A stretch of DNA of 64,000 nucleotides from Mesorhabditis belari (GCA_958450365.1 CAUEEP010000730.1:883501-947500); one strand, 5' to 3'; numbered from the stretch's first letter, positions 24,621 to 35,984 are shown. The notes: generated by a model not told the origin, from the letters alone. A program made the numbers and translations.

Positions 24621-24847
24621 TGGACAATGAAATATCATATTTGAAAATCGATCGTCACTTTCGCGCGTCTGTAACTCCCGTGTCTTTACCGTATTTCTAA
24701 ATATTAATATTACCATTGTGTAGCCCTTAAAAAGAGCTTTCAGAGAATGTATCACACTAATAGTTTAAACTCAAAGACAAGGGAGTTACAGGCGCGCGAA
24801 AGTGACGATCGTTTTTCAAATATGATATTTCATTGTCCAGTACTGTA
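24613..24847. mobile_element. TA-flanked MITE, ACTGGACAATG family, copy 2
   Basis: About 94 percent identical by eye to 6056-6290, with TA at both ends and the same inverted gcgcgtctgtaactccc blocks. Confidence 0.88.
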
Positions 24848-25523
24848 CTTAATCGTCACATTTTGACCTTTCAGACAAAAAGGATTAAAAGCTACTGTAA
24901 GCCGCTTAAAACCGATATCGATTGCGAATTGAATTACAAATCGACAGTAATCTTGAATCTCAACTCAACTACAGTATACGCATCTTCATTAAAACTGTTA
25001 GACAGTAATTAACAAGAAGAGATCTTATAGAAAACAAACCCGATCAAAAATAACAAGAAATATTAAGAAATTCGATAGAAAAATGCACCAACTTGAGTGA
25101 TCTATTTGCGTGGGGTGATTTCCGAGATCTCGTAGGTGAATGAGATGGAGAATCATCGGACATTTTGCGAAGAAAAAGGATGAATAAAAGGAGGTGATAA
25201 TGAATCGAAAAAGAAGAAAAGGAGAAAAGAAAAGAAACAATTAAGAGTCAATATTTTCGAGGTGATTAGTCGAATAGCCGTAGAAATCGGGGGAAAGGGG
25301 AAGGGGAGGGGTTAGATAGGACAAAATGAAAGAGTAAAACGATAAATTTTTGGTGGAAAGTGATCAGTCTCATCTATGATTTGCAAAAAGGGGAAAAGAA
25401 AAGGGGGAATCCCCGCCCTGTCTCGGATATATGAAAGTTCGCTTAATTCTATTGATAAACTCGATTTGTACCCAAATGTTTGCTTTTGTTAAGTTAACTC
25501 CCTCTGGAGTAAGGAAGATCAAG
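24848..25523. other. intergenic, no gene seen
   Basis: AT-rich with purine-rich runs around 25280-25420. No gene features recognised. Confidence 0.5.
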
Positions 25524-25596
25524 TGCTTTTTGGTGTAATGGTTAGCACAGTTGCCCGGTACGCGAAAGGTCGCGGGTTCGAGTCCCGGCGGCGCAT
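25524..25596 (+). tRNA. tRNA-like sequence, probably a degenerate tRNA
   Basis: 73 nt with canonical spacing. Box A is tggtgtaatggttagcac and box B is ggttcgagtcc. The D stem (gtgt/gcac) is perfect, the anticodon stem pairs 4 of 5, and the T stem 4 of 5 with a TTCGAGT loop. The acceptor stem (tgctttt against cggcgca) has two mismatches and two G-T pairs, and position 33 is C instead of T. The anticodon in this fold would be GGT (Thr), but given the defects this is more likely a tRNA pseudogene or tRNA-derived repeat. A tRNAscan-type score would decide. Confidence 0.45.
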
Positions 25597-25997
25597 AAGT
25601 TTTTGATCTGCCCTAGTTTCAACTGTTAGAAAACATTACAATACCTAGTTACGAGTACTGTAATTTCCCAGTCATTTGTCTCACTACAGTATGCCAATTA
25701 AAACTATCTCCGACAAGATTTAACATCACATTTCAATTAAAGATTGATTGATAAATGATTGAACAAAAAAAATACAAGGGAAGGTGGCCAAATGGCATTT
25801 GCTCGATACCATTCGACGCAGAATTTCACACTGATTCCGAAAATGGTTTCAGTTTTTGCTATGCGCTACCCTATTAAAAATTATACGAGTTTAAAGTTTT
25901 ACAAGACATTTTCGAACTCAAGTTCAAATTGTGATAAGTTAGTTTCAAAAAGACGTTTTAAAAGCGTCGGTGGTTGAGAGGTAGTGGGCGCTAACCC

Positions 25998-26072
25998 ATT
26001 AGCACTATGGGACACTATCGAAAACTATCGAACGCTATGGGACACTATCGAACACTATCGACTATCGAACAC
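25998..26072. repeat. short irregular tandem repeat
   Basis: Four to five copies of ggacactatcgaa / cactatcgaacgctat, preceded by a tRNA-like segment (tggttgagaggtagtgggcg) and followed by ctggttcgactct. Confidence 0.7.
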
Positions 26073-26210
26073 TTTCTGGTTCGACTCTCCCTTCATCTTT
26101 TCTTTTTTTTCTTTGACCAACTTGGGTGTTCTCCATTTCTTTTCCAATCTAATCCAATTTAACCCAATCTAATTCCAATCCAATCTTTTCCAATTCCTTA
26201 TTTCCAATTC

Positions 26211-28385
26211 TTACTGAGCTTGTGCGGCTTCATGATCGATGGCAAACGAGGTGACTTTCTTGATTGTGAGCGGTGGGGGAGCTCCGGACACCTGGAATTT
26301 GAAATTTTTTCCAAATTGAGATGTAAGGCTTGACCTCAAATTAATGGCTTTTCAAGAGAAAAGGTCAATGTCGGGGGTTTTTTTTTGAATTGCAATGAAA
26401 TGAACAAGAGAATTGGGAAAATCTCTGTGATTGATCTAGGTTGACAGCTTTGCGGTCATCAATTTTCTTCCGAGAGTCTTTTTGTTTTATCGCTTTGAAT
26501 GTTTTATGAACGAATTTCACAAGCTTTCCCACCTCAATACAACTCAAACGTTTCGTGAGACTTGGCCGAGGTCCCGTCGATTCTTCACTACTCGCTCTCG
26601 AGGTTCCCTAAAATTTTTTTTGATATCAACCTTCAATAGTAAATACATTTTAGAATTTTAATGTTTTCATTTTAGTTATTCAATTTTTTGATGAAATTAC
26701 AAGCCTTACAAGATGCTAATATTGGCATTATTCCAGTATACTGGAATAATGCCAATATTATCATACTAAAACTAAATTTTAAAAATTTCTGTCAGAGGGA
26801 TTTGAAAAATTCCTTCAGATTCGGAAACAGCACAATTTTCCGCATCTAAAAAAGGTACTCCCAGAAAAATCCGATAGAAAACGCATTTTCGCGCCGATGT
26901 GCAGTATGTTTAAAATTAAGCTGACAAGATTGATTGGTTGTCTTTGAAGCAGAAGAAAAGAAATGCACTCAAGCATACTATATACCCTAAAATTCCATAG
27001 ATAAGAGCGGTTATCGCTAAAAAATACTTTTTTCTGAAATTTTGTTATTGATATTAATTTTTTTCCTTATTTTTATTTTTTTTTGTTTTTTAACCTTACG
27101 TTTTATATTTTTTATTTTAGAAATCATGCAACGTCGCAAGTCTTATACGGTGGCTTTCAAGCATGATGCGGTGAAGCACCGGGATAAGCATGGAACATTA
27201 GCGGCAGCTATTCATTTTGATGTGACTGAAGGAATGATTAGAAAATGGGTTGCGGATAGGGATATCCTCGAGGAGATGCCAGCAACGAAAAGAGCCCGGC
27301 GTTACAAAAGGCCAAGCGTGGAAGAAATTGAGGAGGAAATTTACAATTGGATTGTTCAAAAGAGAGACCTTAATAGAGCAGTCAAAATAAATGAGATAAG
27401 AACCAGAGCAAAGAAGTTGGCAGAAGAGCACGGTTACCACGAGTTCAAGGCATCCCGCGTTGGTGCAGCTTATTCATGGCACGAAAAAAATTGTCGATAC
27501 GAAGAAGAACAAGTGTAGGACAACCACTGCCATGTGACCATCAGCAAAAGTGTTCTTCTTTCCGGAAGTTTATCGCAGCTGAAGGCTTAAACATTTCTCG
27601 TCACAACTTAGGAAATGTCGATGAAGTTCCGGTTCTCTTTGATGTCGTGTATGAACGGACTGTGGATGTCAAGGGGCGAGACAACATAAAAATTGATTCC
27701 ACTGGTCATGAGAGGTCAAATTTTACAGTTGTACTTGGTGTGACTGCTGCTGGCGAAAAACTCAAGCCGATGCTCATTTTTAAGAAGAAGTTGATGCCGA
27801 AAGGCAAATTCCCGACAAATGCCATCATCAAAACGAATGAAAAAGGTTGGATGAATCAAGAGCTGATGAAAAATGGATGGCAAACGAAGCCAATGCAAAT
27901 TATACAAAAAGCGGAATCAGAAAAAGAATGAGCTACCAAGAAGCAGCATTTTTGGTCAGCGAAAGTTTTTTTTCCATCTCTTCTGACACTATCATACATA
28001 GCTTTGAAAAAGCACTGTGTGATGTTGAAAATCTCAAAAACGATTTTTCCGGTATGGATATAAACGATGATGGTGATGTAGAAATTGAAAATATTAATTA
28101 AATTATTGTTACTTTTGTTGTTGTTGTTGTTGTTTGCTTTTATAATAAATTAAAATATTTAAAAAAAATTGGCAAAAATTAAACCGCTCTTATCTATGGA
28201 ATTTTAGGGTACTAAGATAATCGATTTTTCACAATTTTAAGATCCACTATTAGCATCCTATCACAAACTCGTACCCCATTAACGGGTGTCTGTTGTGGGG
28301 TTGATGGAGGAGCTGCGGGAGCTGGAGGAGCTGCGGGAGGCGTTTGTGTCGTTTCCGCATTCTCCTCACCATCACTTTTCGCCAT
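26211..28385 (-). CDS. small Pro/Ala-rich protein, 88 residues, with a pogo transposon in intron 1
   Basis: Exons 28275-28385, 26533-26607 and 26211-26291. All junctions are phase 0 (donors GTACGAG and GTGGGAAAG; acceptors TTTTAG and TTCCAG), 267 nt in total including the stop. The protein begins MAKSDGEENAETTQTPP, has a Pro/Ala-rich stretch (residues about 16-36), a Ser-rich middle (TSRASSEESTGPRPSLTKRL) and ends VTSFAIDHEAAQAQ. No signal peptide or membrane segment. Intron 1 (1.67 kb) is far longer than the gene's other intron because it holds a complete pogo-type element and a perfect 44-nt palindrome. A possible SL acceptor (acttcag) lies 15 nt before the ATG. Function unknown. The clean phasing and codon composition are my main support. 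Confidence 0.72.
26717..26760. repeat. perfect 44-nt palindrome
   Basis: Begins taatattggcattattccag, is centred on gtatac and continues with the exact inverse. In intron 1 of the 88-residue gene. Confidence 0.9.
26985..28209 (+). mobile_element. pogo/Tigger-type (CENP-B-like) transposon
   Basis: 1225 bp flanked by TA on both sides. The TIRs are 28 bp and perfect (ccctaaaattccatagataa, continuing gagcggtt). It carries one transposase gene, now decayed. It lies antisense inside an intron of the 26211-28385 gene. Confidence 0.93.
27126..28101 (+). pseudogene. pogo-type transposase, frameshifted and core-deleted
   Basis: Transposase that would bind the TIRs through a CENP-B-type tandem helix-turn-helix and cut with a DDE domain. 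The first frame (ATG 27126) encodes the psq-like HTH (RKSYTVAFKHDAVKHRDKHG) and most of the CENP-B HTH. A one-base loss around 27458 shifts the frame; the next frame resumes with the expected ARKKLSIRRRTSVGQPLP. The start of the DDE domain follows (NVDEVPVLFD, then IKIDSTGHERSNFTVVLGVT). After GWMNQELM the central catalytic part is missing. The sequence jumps, in a third frame, to a C-terminal tail (KWMANEANANYTKSGIRKRM...) ending at 28101. The later acidic residues of the active site are absent, so it is non-functional. An ATTTTAG just before the ATG could be an intron end. Confidence 0.88.
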
Positions 28386-28457
28386 CGTTTGAGATGTTTC
28401 TGAAGTGCGTCATAACAAAAAAAAAGAACAATCCTTACAAAGAACGACAATGCTAGA

Positions 28458-28545
28458 AGAAAATAAAGCTAGAATAAAGCCTAAAGCTAGAATAAAGCCT
28501 AAAGCTAGAATAAAGCCTAAAGCTAGAATAAAGCCTAAAACTTAG
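28458..28545. repeat. 18-bp minisatellite
   Basis: Almost five copies of aaagctagaataaagcct, just upstream of the 88-residue gene. Confidence 0.92.
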
Positions 28546-29359
28546 AATCGGCATTCCAGACGAGGAACTTTTGATTGCATGAATGAAAAAAAAAGAGTTT
28601 AAAAATGAAATGAAAATGAATGAAATGAAATAGTATACATACATTTGATTCTTCGACAGTTTAATCGCTATATTGAGAGGCAAAACTTTGAAATGTTTCG
28701 CGAATTTGCGAAATTTGCATAAGTTACTCAAAAATCGTCGGCTAATCGCATTGCCGAGAATTTTCGATGTTTTCTCTTTTTCCATTTTCTCCCTTCAAAA
28801 ACATTGTCGCGTAAGCGGGCTTAAATTTCAAGCAATTTCATCCAAAATTCCCTTTCAAAAGCTGAAAAATGATATTGAAAGTGAAGTCTATGAAGAAAAA
28901 TCGTAGATCGCTTTGTGAGGAGATCAAATGTCAAATAATCAAAGCTAAACTTGAATTATGCAAATAAAATAATAAGGTTGCTCATTAGTCAAGTCGATGT
29001 TAAATGAAAATCACAGATACCTGAATTGGATACCCCCAGTAACTTCAGTCACATTTTTTGAATTTCCATCGTGATCCAGTTTGCAGTTTAGCTAAGTCAC
29101 AAAATTAACATAAAATGCTATTAATTTACATTTTCCTTGATTTAAAACCAAGAATATTGTGTTTTTCATTTAATTTCGTTCCGTCGATTCGCTTTGGTTT
29201 GATTCCGGTATGCGTTTCTTATAAAGTAAATCAAGTTATGAAATGAAATTCTATTGTTGATGTTGATAAAACGCAAAAAAAAGATACCGTATGTTTATAC
29301 CCATCATGAAAAATAGCAACTATTCAATTACCTATCAAAATTTAACAATAATATGGAGA
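28546..29359. other. intergenic between the small gene and DHX34
   Basis: AT-rich. A lysine-rich minus frame begins at ATG 28785 (about 45 codons), but it does not splice in phase to the neighbouring gene. Not called. Confidence 0.45.
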
Positions 29360-32300
29360 TCAGGGCCGATTCTGTGTTTCTTCACGTTCTCGCTGCATTC
29401 TCAACAACTTTTCGTAGTAGCTTTCCTAAAATCAAATAATAAAAGTTTTAATTTCAATCCTATGACTACCTCTATTTTTGGCTTCTTGGCTTTAATCTCA
29501 TCTTCGTGCACATCTTCTTGTTGTTGTCGTGTGAGTGGATATGCCATTGAATTCTACAAATATGACAGCTATCCGGAAGTTACTTCAAACAAACTTCTTG
29601 TATTGGCTGCTCCTCAACTTGTTGTTCTGCATCTTCTTCGCCACCAAGTTCCATTGCCAACTCATCATCCTCCGGATCTTGTTGTCCGTCTGGTGTGATG
29701 AACCCAGTGTCGCATAAAATTTTTGGCGAACGTACTTCACGAGTTATCCTGAACTTTTGAATATAAAAAAAAGCAGTAATTTTTACTTGAGTAATGCCCC
29801 GTCGCCCATTATCTCCTCGAAAAGCTCATCAAGTTCGCGTACAAGTCCCCTCGAATTCGTTTCTTTGCCTCGCAATCGAAGAAAAATGTCTTTGGACAGC
29901 CTTCTAAAGAAAAAATTTAATAAAGGCTATCCGGAGTCTACTAACTGTCTTAGTGAAATAATCGAGGTGACAAAATTTCTTCCATCTTTTTCAGCATCGA
30001 ATTGAAAAGTAGTAAAATCGTCGACAAAAATTGTAGCCCAATCGTCGCACAAAACCTGAAATCATAATAATTCAGTCACACTTTAGATACAATTGAGTTT
30101 ACTTTCTTCGCCACTAACGGTAGTATCAAGGCAGGCAGCGGCAAAACATTGCACAAGTACGGCTTGGTTGTTTCGAGAAGAGTGCCCTTTAAAGCACGTT
30201 TAAGTTCAGTCCATATTCCATAAAACTTACATAAAACATAACTTGATGCGCTTTTGAGAAAAATTGAGAGTCCGCAGACGAATCAATCACTTCTAGAATC
30301 TTTTCTCTTTTAGAAGTCTTTTCAACCAACAAATAAAAACAAACCAGGAAAATATTGGGGAACAACTCCATTTGGATGTAGTTGACAAAACGGTTTCAAA
30401 CGAGTGTGTGCAAAAAGATCTTTGCCTTTCTAAAAAGAAATTATTGTTGAATTCAACCGTTAAACTACCGAATAGGTATTTTGCGGATCAAGGACGGCAT
30501 AATGTGGATAAAGACCGGCCGCTATTGCAATCATTAATGCTCTCGTTGTTCGTGAACGACCACCAAGCTTGTGCGTTTTCAAAATCGTATCCACCTAAAA
30601 GGATATGCTCTTTCTTTTACGTTAATTTTACCGATTTATGATTGTGACTCAACAAGAATTCAACAGATTTCACATCAGCTTTTAGCGGATCTTCTTCTTT
30701 ATCTGAAAATTTAAAGATTTAACCCAAGAATTTTTTCTCCAACCTAGTTCATCTTGTTCATGTTCATCGAGAATCGTGTCATAATGGCGATCGGCTCTCA
30801 ACACTTTACGTCGTTTATCAGCATTATTTCTAAAAACCCTTTGATATAAAAATATATTGTTGTTAATCTACCTAGCCTCCTTTTTCATATCTTCCAGTTT
30901 TCGTCTTTCACCACGCTCAATTCGTCTTTGACGAGAATCTTTTTCACTATCATCCACCTCTTTCTCAATTAAGCCAACATCCGAGAGAATTTGCCTAAAG
31001 ATTGTGTGTGACGTAACAATAAAGTTCTTACCTATATTGAGCGCGAAGCTTGCTAATTTCGAACATTCGCTGTTCATCAACACCCAAGTCATTCGCCCAA
31101 CGTTTTGAACGCCCATCGCATTTCTCTTTTACCCATTCTCTAAAGTTTTAAATGTGTAATCACTTTACATACGGGCGTGTAACGTGAAAGATTTATTACC
31201 TGAAAACAGACACTAATGTCAGCGGATCTCCACCAACGGTCGTGCATAAGCGACCGCGTTGTTCTACGGTATTCACGTCGCGAAATGACCTAAACTCTAG
31301 TTTACCAATCATTGCCAACAACTTACCGATTTGTAAAAGGGCTTTGAATTGATAATCCTGCGGCTACTGTTAAAGCTACATCGGTGCAATCCAAGACAGC
31401 ACCATAGACCAGCATCTAAAAATTAGCATTGCAAGAATATGCAAAAACATTGCAAACCTTTGCAATTGGAACGGAAACGGGCAATTTGGCTATTGCATAC
31501 CCAAGTGCTGTGAGGTGACTTTCACGATCTGGATAAACAACTCCCTAAACTCTTTATTTAATCTCGGAAATCGTTTATGCACCTGAAATTTGAGCCTTTC
31601 GATTGATTCGTTAAGTGAGTCTTCCTTTGGTCGTTCAATGTAAGGAAAGGTACGAACATCAACTAAATAACAATATTTTTAAAAATGTTAATGACTTGAA
31701 GCAAACTCACGTCCAAGGTTCAGGTTTAACATCTGAAGTGCCATATCCTCCAGGGACACTCGATTGATCTCAGAGAGAGTGAAAGGCTCCATTTTGTCGT
31801 ATTGTTCTTGAGAATAGAGGCGATAACACGTTCCTGGGCCAGTGCGACCCGCTCGACCTAAATTTAATTTAAAAAAAAGTACTTCTATTTTGACTCAATA
31901 TTTAAGACTTTTAAAAAATTATTCAACCGTTTCACAACAATACCTTTCCGTTGATCAGCACTAGCTTTGCTAACAAAAAACTCGCATAATCGTTGCATTC
32001 CAGTAGATGCTTCATATTGCATCAAGTTCACCTAAAACGAATTAAATTGAACTCAGACGAGACCGAACGTAAATATTTAAAACCAACTCCTAACATTTAC
32101 CGGTTAATCGGTAAATAAAAAGATTTTGCATCATTAGAAAAAGTCATCTGTGGGTAAATTTGTTTATATTAGGTACCAAATATCGTTTTGGATGGGAAAT
32201 AAATTTAAAAGATGTATCTTAAAAAGGTCCCAAAACAAACTCACTTTTCCACTGTCGATAACAAAGCGTACGCCATCAATAGTTACCGACGTTTCAGCGA

Positions 32301-34221
32301 TATTTGTGGAAAGAATACATTTTCGTACGCCAGGTGGAGCAACATCAAACACTTTATCTTGTTCGTCGGTTGAAAGAGTACTAAAAAAATTGAAACATTG
32401 GTTTCGTTTTTGTTAATTACCTATGCAGCATCAAGATAATCCAGTTTCGATTCAACTCTGCATACGTTTTCAAGGTTTCCGCAACTGTTGTGATTTCAGA
32501 AACGCCATTCAAGAAAATCAACGCATCCCCGCGTTCAGATGCGGGAGTTTCTTTGTCAATTAACTGAAGAGATCTAGCTTTCTTCACGTTATTAAAATAC
32601 TTACTTCTAATGCACGAAGAAATGGCTCTGCATCTATTTTGTTACTCTTTTTCCCCTTTTCCTCAACAAATTGTTTGATTGGTCGATATAAAAGTTTAAT
32701 AGGGTAAAGTCGGCCTGGAACCTAAAGTGCACTTGTGAATTTCCTCTTAGCTAACTTATACTTACTTGAATAACAGGTGCACCAGAAAAATATTCTTTAA
32801 ACAAATCGAGATTTATTGTTGCCGACATGAGAATTAACCGAATATCTGGTCTGGTTGAAACCTAAAGAATACACGTTATAAGGTAAAAATATTTAGCAAA
32901 CCAAATCTCTTAACAACCCAATCAGGAGATCGCTTGTAATGTGTCTTTCATGAACTTCGTCCAATATAATAACCTAAACTTTGCAAATAGTAGCCACCAA
33001 AGAAACTTTTTGCTTACGTTATATTGCTGCAAAAGTGAATCGTTCCCCATCTGTCGTAACAACAAGCCTTCGGTTAGAAAAACAAGCTTTGTCCTTTTTG
33101 ATTTAGTAGATTCAAATCTAAAATAAGTAATATATTGTATATTTTCAATCATAGAAGTTATAAAAGTTAAAAACCAATACCTGATTTGAAAAGCGACCTC
33201 ACTACCATAATTATTCAGCGTTTCGTAAGAAACACGCCGAGCGAGCGCCATACAAGCCAATCTACGAGGCTAGAAACAAATATTTCAATTCAGAACTTTT
33301 ATTTACCTGTGTCACAGCGATTCCCGTATAACCAGCATTTAGAAGATATTGTGGCACTTGTGTAGATTTTCCACAACCGGTATCCCCAGCTACAATCAAG
33401 ACTTGGTTCTATAACAAAGAGTTTAAAGATATTTTAATAAAAGCACCTTTGACAATTCGTTTAAAATATCCTGTTTGCGAACAGCAATCGGGAGACCTTT
33501 TTGTCCCTGAAAAAGTCAAACTTAAAAACTTGCAAGTAACTAACTTTTCTCAACTCTCGTAATTTCTTCAACTTGCAATCATTCTCGAAGTCAAGAGCTA
33601 ATTGAATGGAATATTCAAAGTGTCGAATCAACCAGGGGTTTACCTGAAACCAGTCCTCATTACTAAAGTGAGATTGAAAAACCCACGTGCCCTAATGAGT
33701 ATCCGGCTTTTGGAAATTCCTTTTGTGCCATTGTAAAATAGCGACGACTCAGATCTTGTGGAATTCCAAACGTGTCCTTTTTCATCTTTTGAAGGTCAAA
33801 GTGATCTTTCGATTCGCAACTGGTCCTAAAAGCAGAGACCATATAAGAAAAATCAAACAAAACAACCTCATAAAGCGCAAAAAATAGCTGTTGATAAACT
33901 GGCGTCTCGTATCGTAGATTTTCTTATCATCGGGTGTATCGCGTAGACTGTCTGAAAGCATGAATCGTAAAATAAGTAGAAATAAGTTTAATTAGAATCT
34001 AATTCTGATCCAAATCTCGGTATAAACTCTATTTTAAAATCCTATTTGTTTTATTACTTTACAGTAGATAATTTCCTATCCAATTACATCGAACAGTTAA
34101 CTGTAAAGTAACAAAACTTGTCCAATCTTGGACAACAAAAAAAATAGAAGATACCTGCAAAGAAGTGTCGAAACAAGACTTCCCGATTTTGATCCCATTC
34201 TTCTTTTGCTAGTGAATACAT
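29360..34221 (-). CDS. smgl-2: DEAH-box RNA helicase, DHX34/SMGL-2 type
   Basis: ATP-dependent RNA helicase that promotes nonsense-mediated mRNA decay (in animals, DHX34 helps convert the UPF1-bound complex to its decay state). Multi-exon, minus strand, introns mostly 40-70 nt. The N-terminus ([20 protein letters not shown]) matches the DHX34-specific WDxN region. Helicase motifs in order: [16 protein letters not shown] (I), [14 protein letters not shown] (Ia), [11 protein letters not shown] (II, a DEVH variant as in DHX34), LMSATIN (III), [13 protein letters not shown] (V) and [18 protein letters not shown] (VI). Winged-helix/ratchet and OB-fold regions follow, then a charged segment ([20 protein letters not shown]). 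The C-terminal exons join in frame through [20 protein letters not shown] to [15 protein letters not shown]...TQNRP and the stop at 29360. The assignment rests on the family-specific N-terminus and motif context. Confidence 0.94.
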
Positions 34222-34223
34222 AG

Positions 34224-34240
34224 CGCATTACTAAAATTAA
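34224..34240 (-). promoter_or_regulatory. probable trans-splice acceptor of the helicase gene
   Basis: On the minus strand, ccttTAATTTTAG precedes taatgcgct and the ATG at 34221. The stop of the upstream same-strand gene is about 280 bp away, which would suit SL2-type operon processing. Confidence 0.5.
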
Positions 34241-34505
34241 AGGTTTGAATGCGTTCAAATGAGCGAGAAAAAAAGCTGGTCAACTACGAAAGAAAACAAG
34301 AAACACCATATTAGCAAATGAAAATCGTTTTGAGCCCATGAATTTAGAAAAAGTTGAACTTTTATAAGGCAAATGAGGAATAATATTTCCTTAAAATGCT
34401 TTTGATAACAAGAATCCGAGTAATTTTTTCTCTCTAACGTATGCACAACAAATGAAACACACAAGAATTCGAATAAATTTACTCCTCATCTATTTTACTG
34501 GTCTG

Positions 34506-35256
34506 TTAGGCTTCGCCCACATCTACAGCCAAACGCAATGAATCCCATCTACGATCCGGTGACCTGAAGAAAATCCCGACAATTCCCAAAAGACAATTCA
34601 AATATGCAATTTTTTCTCGAATTTCCATATAACAACTTCTTTTGTAGTAATCAAAAACATTTAAAATTTCTCATTCTCCTCTACGTCGATTTCTAAAATG
34701 CGCTTCAGGCACCGGATTCGGACTACAGAAAACCCCTGCGTACAGGATTTTCAGGTCTACAGCTAGCATAGGACACTATCGTCCGAGAGAACAGTCAAGT
34801 GAAAAATGGCTTCATCGCGAATATGTTAAGTTGTCAACATACGATTCTAAACCTGATTAAGAAAACCTTTGGTGAATATTTCTTATTTTAATCTTGACAA
34901 TATTTGTCGGTGAAAATCATAAGGCCTCGGGATTTCTTCTGGAGCAACCGAACGGAGGATGGGAGGTTTTAAACTGTTTGTAAAGTCTATTGAGAACCTT
35001 TTCAAAGCTCATTTGGTTTCAATTGATTAGCAAAAGTTGCGAGTTGTTGATTTGGGTTTTCAAGGGTGAATCGTAACTCCTTTGATTCCACCAATCTAGT
35101 TTCCACGTAGTGATCGGGACTCCCGTCGTCCACCAGGATGCAAGAAGAAATCTAAGAAACAATGGAAAAAGAAGACAATAACTTGCTCATCCTTCTGATC
35201 CAACACTTTTCGCTCATCTTTTGATCGTGCATTTCTTGGCGAATTCGAAGCGAATT
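34506..35256 (-). CDS. uncharacterised small gene upstream of DHX34 (5' end missing)
   Basis: Exons 35183-35256, 35078-35151, 34899-34973 and 34506-34563 join in continuous frame with phases 0, 2 and 2. The first begins in mid-codon, so a 5' exon remains unfound. The encoded tail reads ...NARSKDERKVLDQKDEQ, ILVDDGSPDHYVETRLVE, then LKPPILRSVAPEEIPRPYDF, HRQILSPDRRWDSLRLAVDV and GEA before the stop. It is hydrophilic, with no membrane segment and no family I know. The second exon can also stay open to a tga at 35002, giving an alternative shorter end. An hAT-like MITE lies at 35425-35675, where the 5' exon would be expected. Its close upstream position to the helicase gene on the same strand suggests a shared operon. 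Product unknown. Confidence 0.6.
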
Positions 35257-35424
35257 CTATCAATTAGATGTCCCAAAAATACGTTTTATGCTACACTTAT
35301 TCAAACATTTAGTCTTTTTAGTTATAAAAGTTAATTTTTGGAAAAATGTTTATTGAAATTAAGGTGAGATTAAGTCTTATATTTGAATAAATTTGATAGT
35401 AAAATCAAATTGTAGCCAACTTTT

Positions 35425-35675
35425 GGGGTAGGCTAGTTTCCGCAATTTTTTTTGCGCAACAGGGTCATTTGCGCAACTGGGTCGTTTGCGCAACTCACCA
35501 TAATTTTCTTCTAAGTCGGTCAATCTTTATGCTTTTGGTTTTATTTTGTTGCACTTATTGAGATCTACAAAATGAAACCAAAAGCATAAAGATAGGCCCA
35601 CTTAGAAAAAAAGTTATGGCGAGTTGCGCAAACGACCCAGTTGCGCAAAAAAAGTCGCGGAAACTAGCCTACCCC
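35425..35675. mobile_element. hAT-like MITE, GGGGTAGGC family, copy 2
   Basis: 251 bp, flanked by an exact 8-bp duplication (caactttt at 35417-35424 and 35676-35683). Same TIRs and TTGCGCAA subterminal blocks as 22064-22300, with one extra block (actgggtcgtttgcgcaact). Confidence 0.93.
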
Positions 35676-35984
35676 CAACTTTTCTGTAACCAAATTGCAA
35701 CCAACTTTTCTGTAACCAAATTGTAACCAACGAATCAACTTGTAACCAACATAAACGCATTCTAAATAGGTATAAAAAGGTTTCATATTGAATGTGATGA
35801 CGGAAGAAGGGATATCGCTATCTATGCCCTTCATCCCGCCATTCTCTTTTATTTGCCCAGATGAGGGATCTGTTTAAATTTTTGGAACAGTGTCGATTCT
35901 CTCAGTGTTGAAAAGACGGCCAATATCTCATCGGTTATACCAATTACCCTTTTTCTATTTAAAATAATTTATTCCTGGTTGATT

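Noticed and set aside
28453..28785. Lysine-rich minus frame as first exon of the 88-residue gene
   Set aside because: No donor in the right phase joins it to the exon at 28385.
35002..35266. Trp-rich alternative frame with an ATG in the unknown gene
   Set aside because: Also open, but codon use is poorer and it does not connect to the downstream exons; kept only as a possibility.
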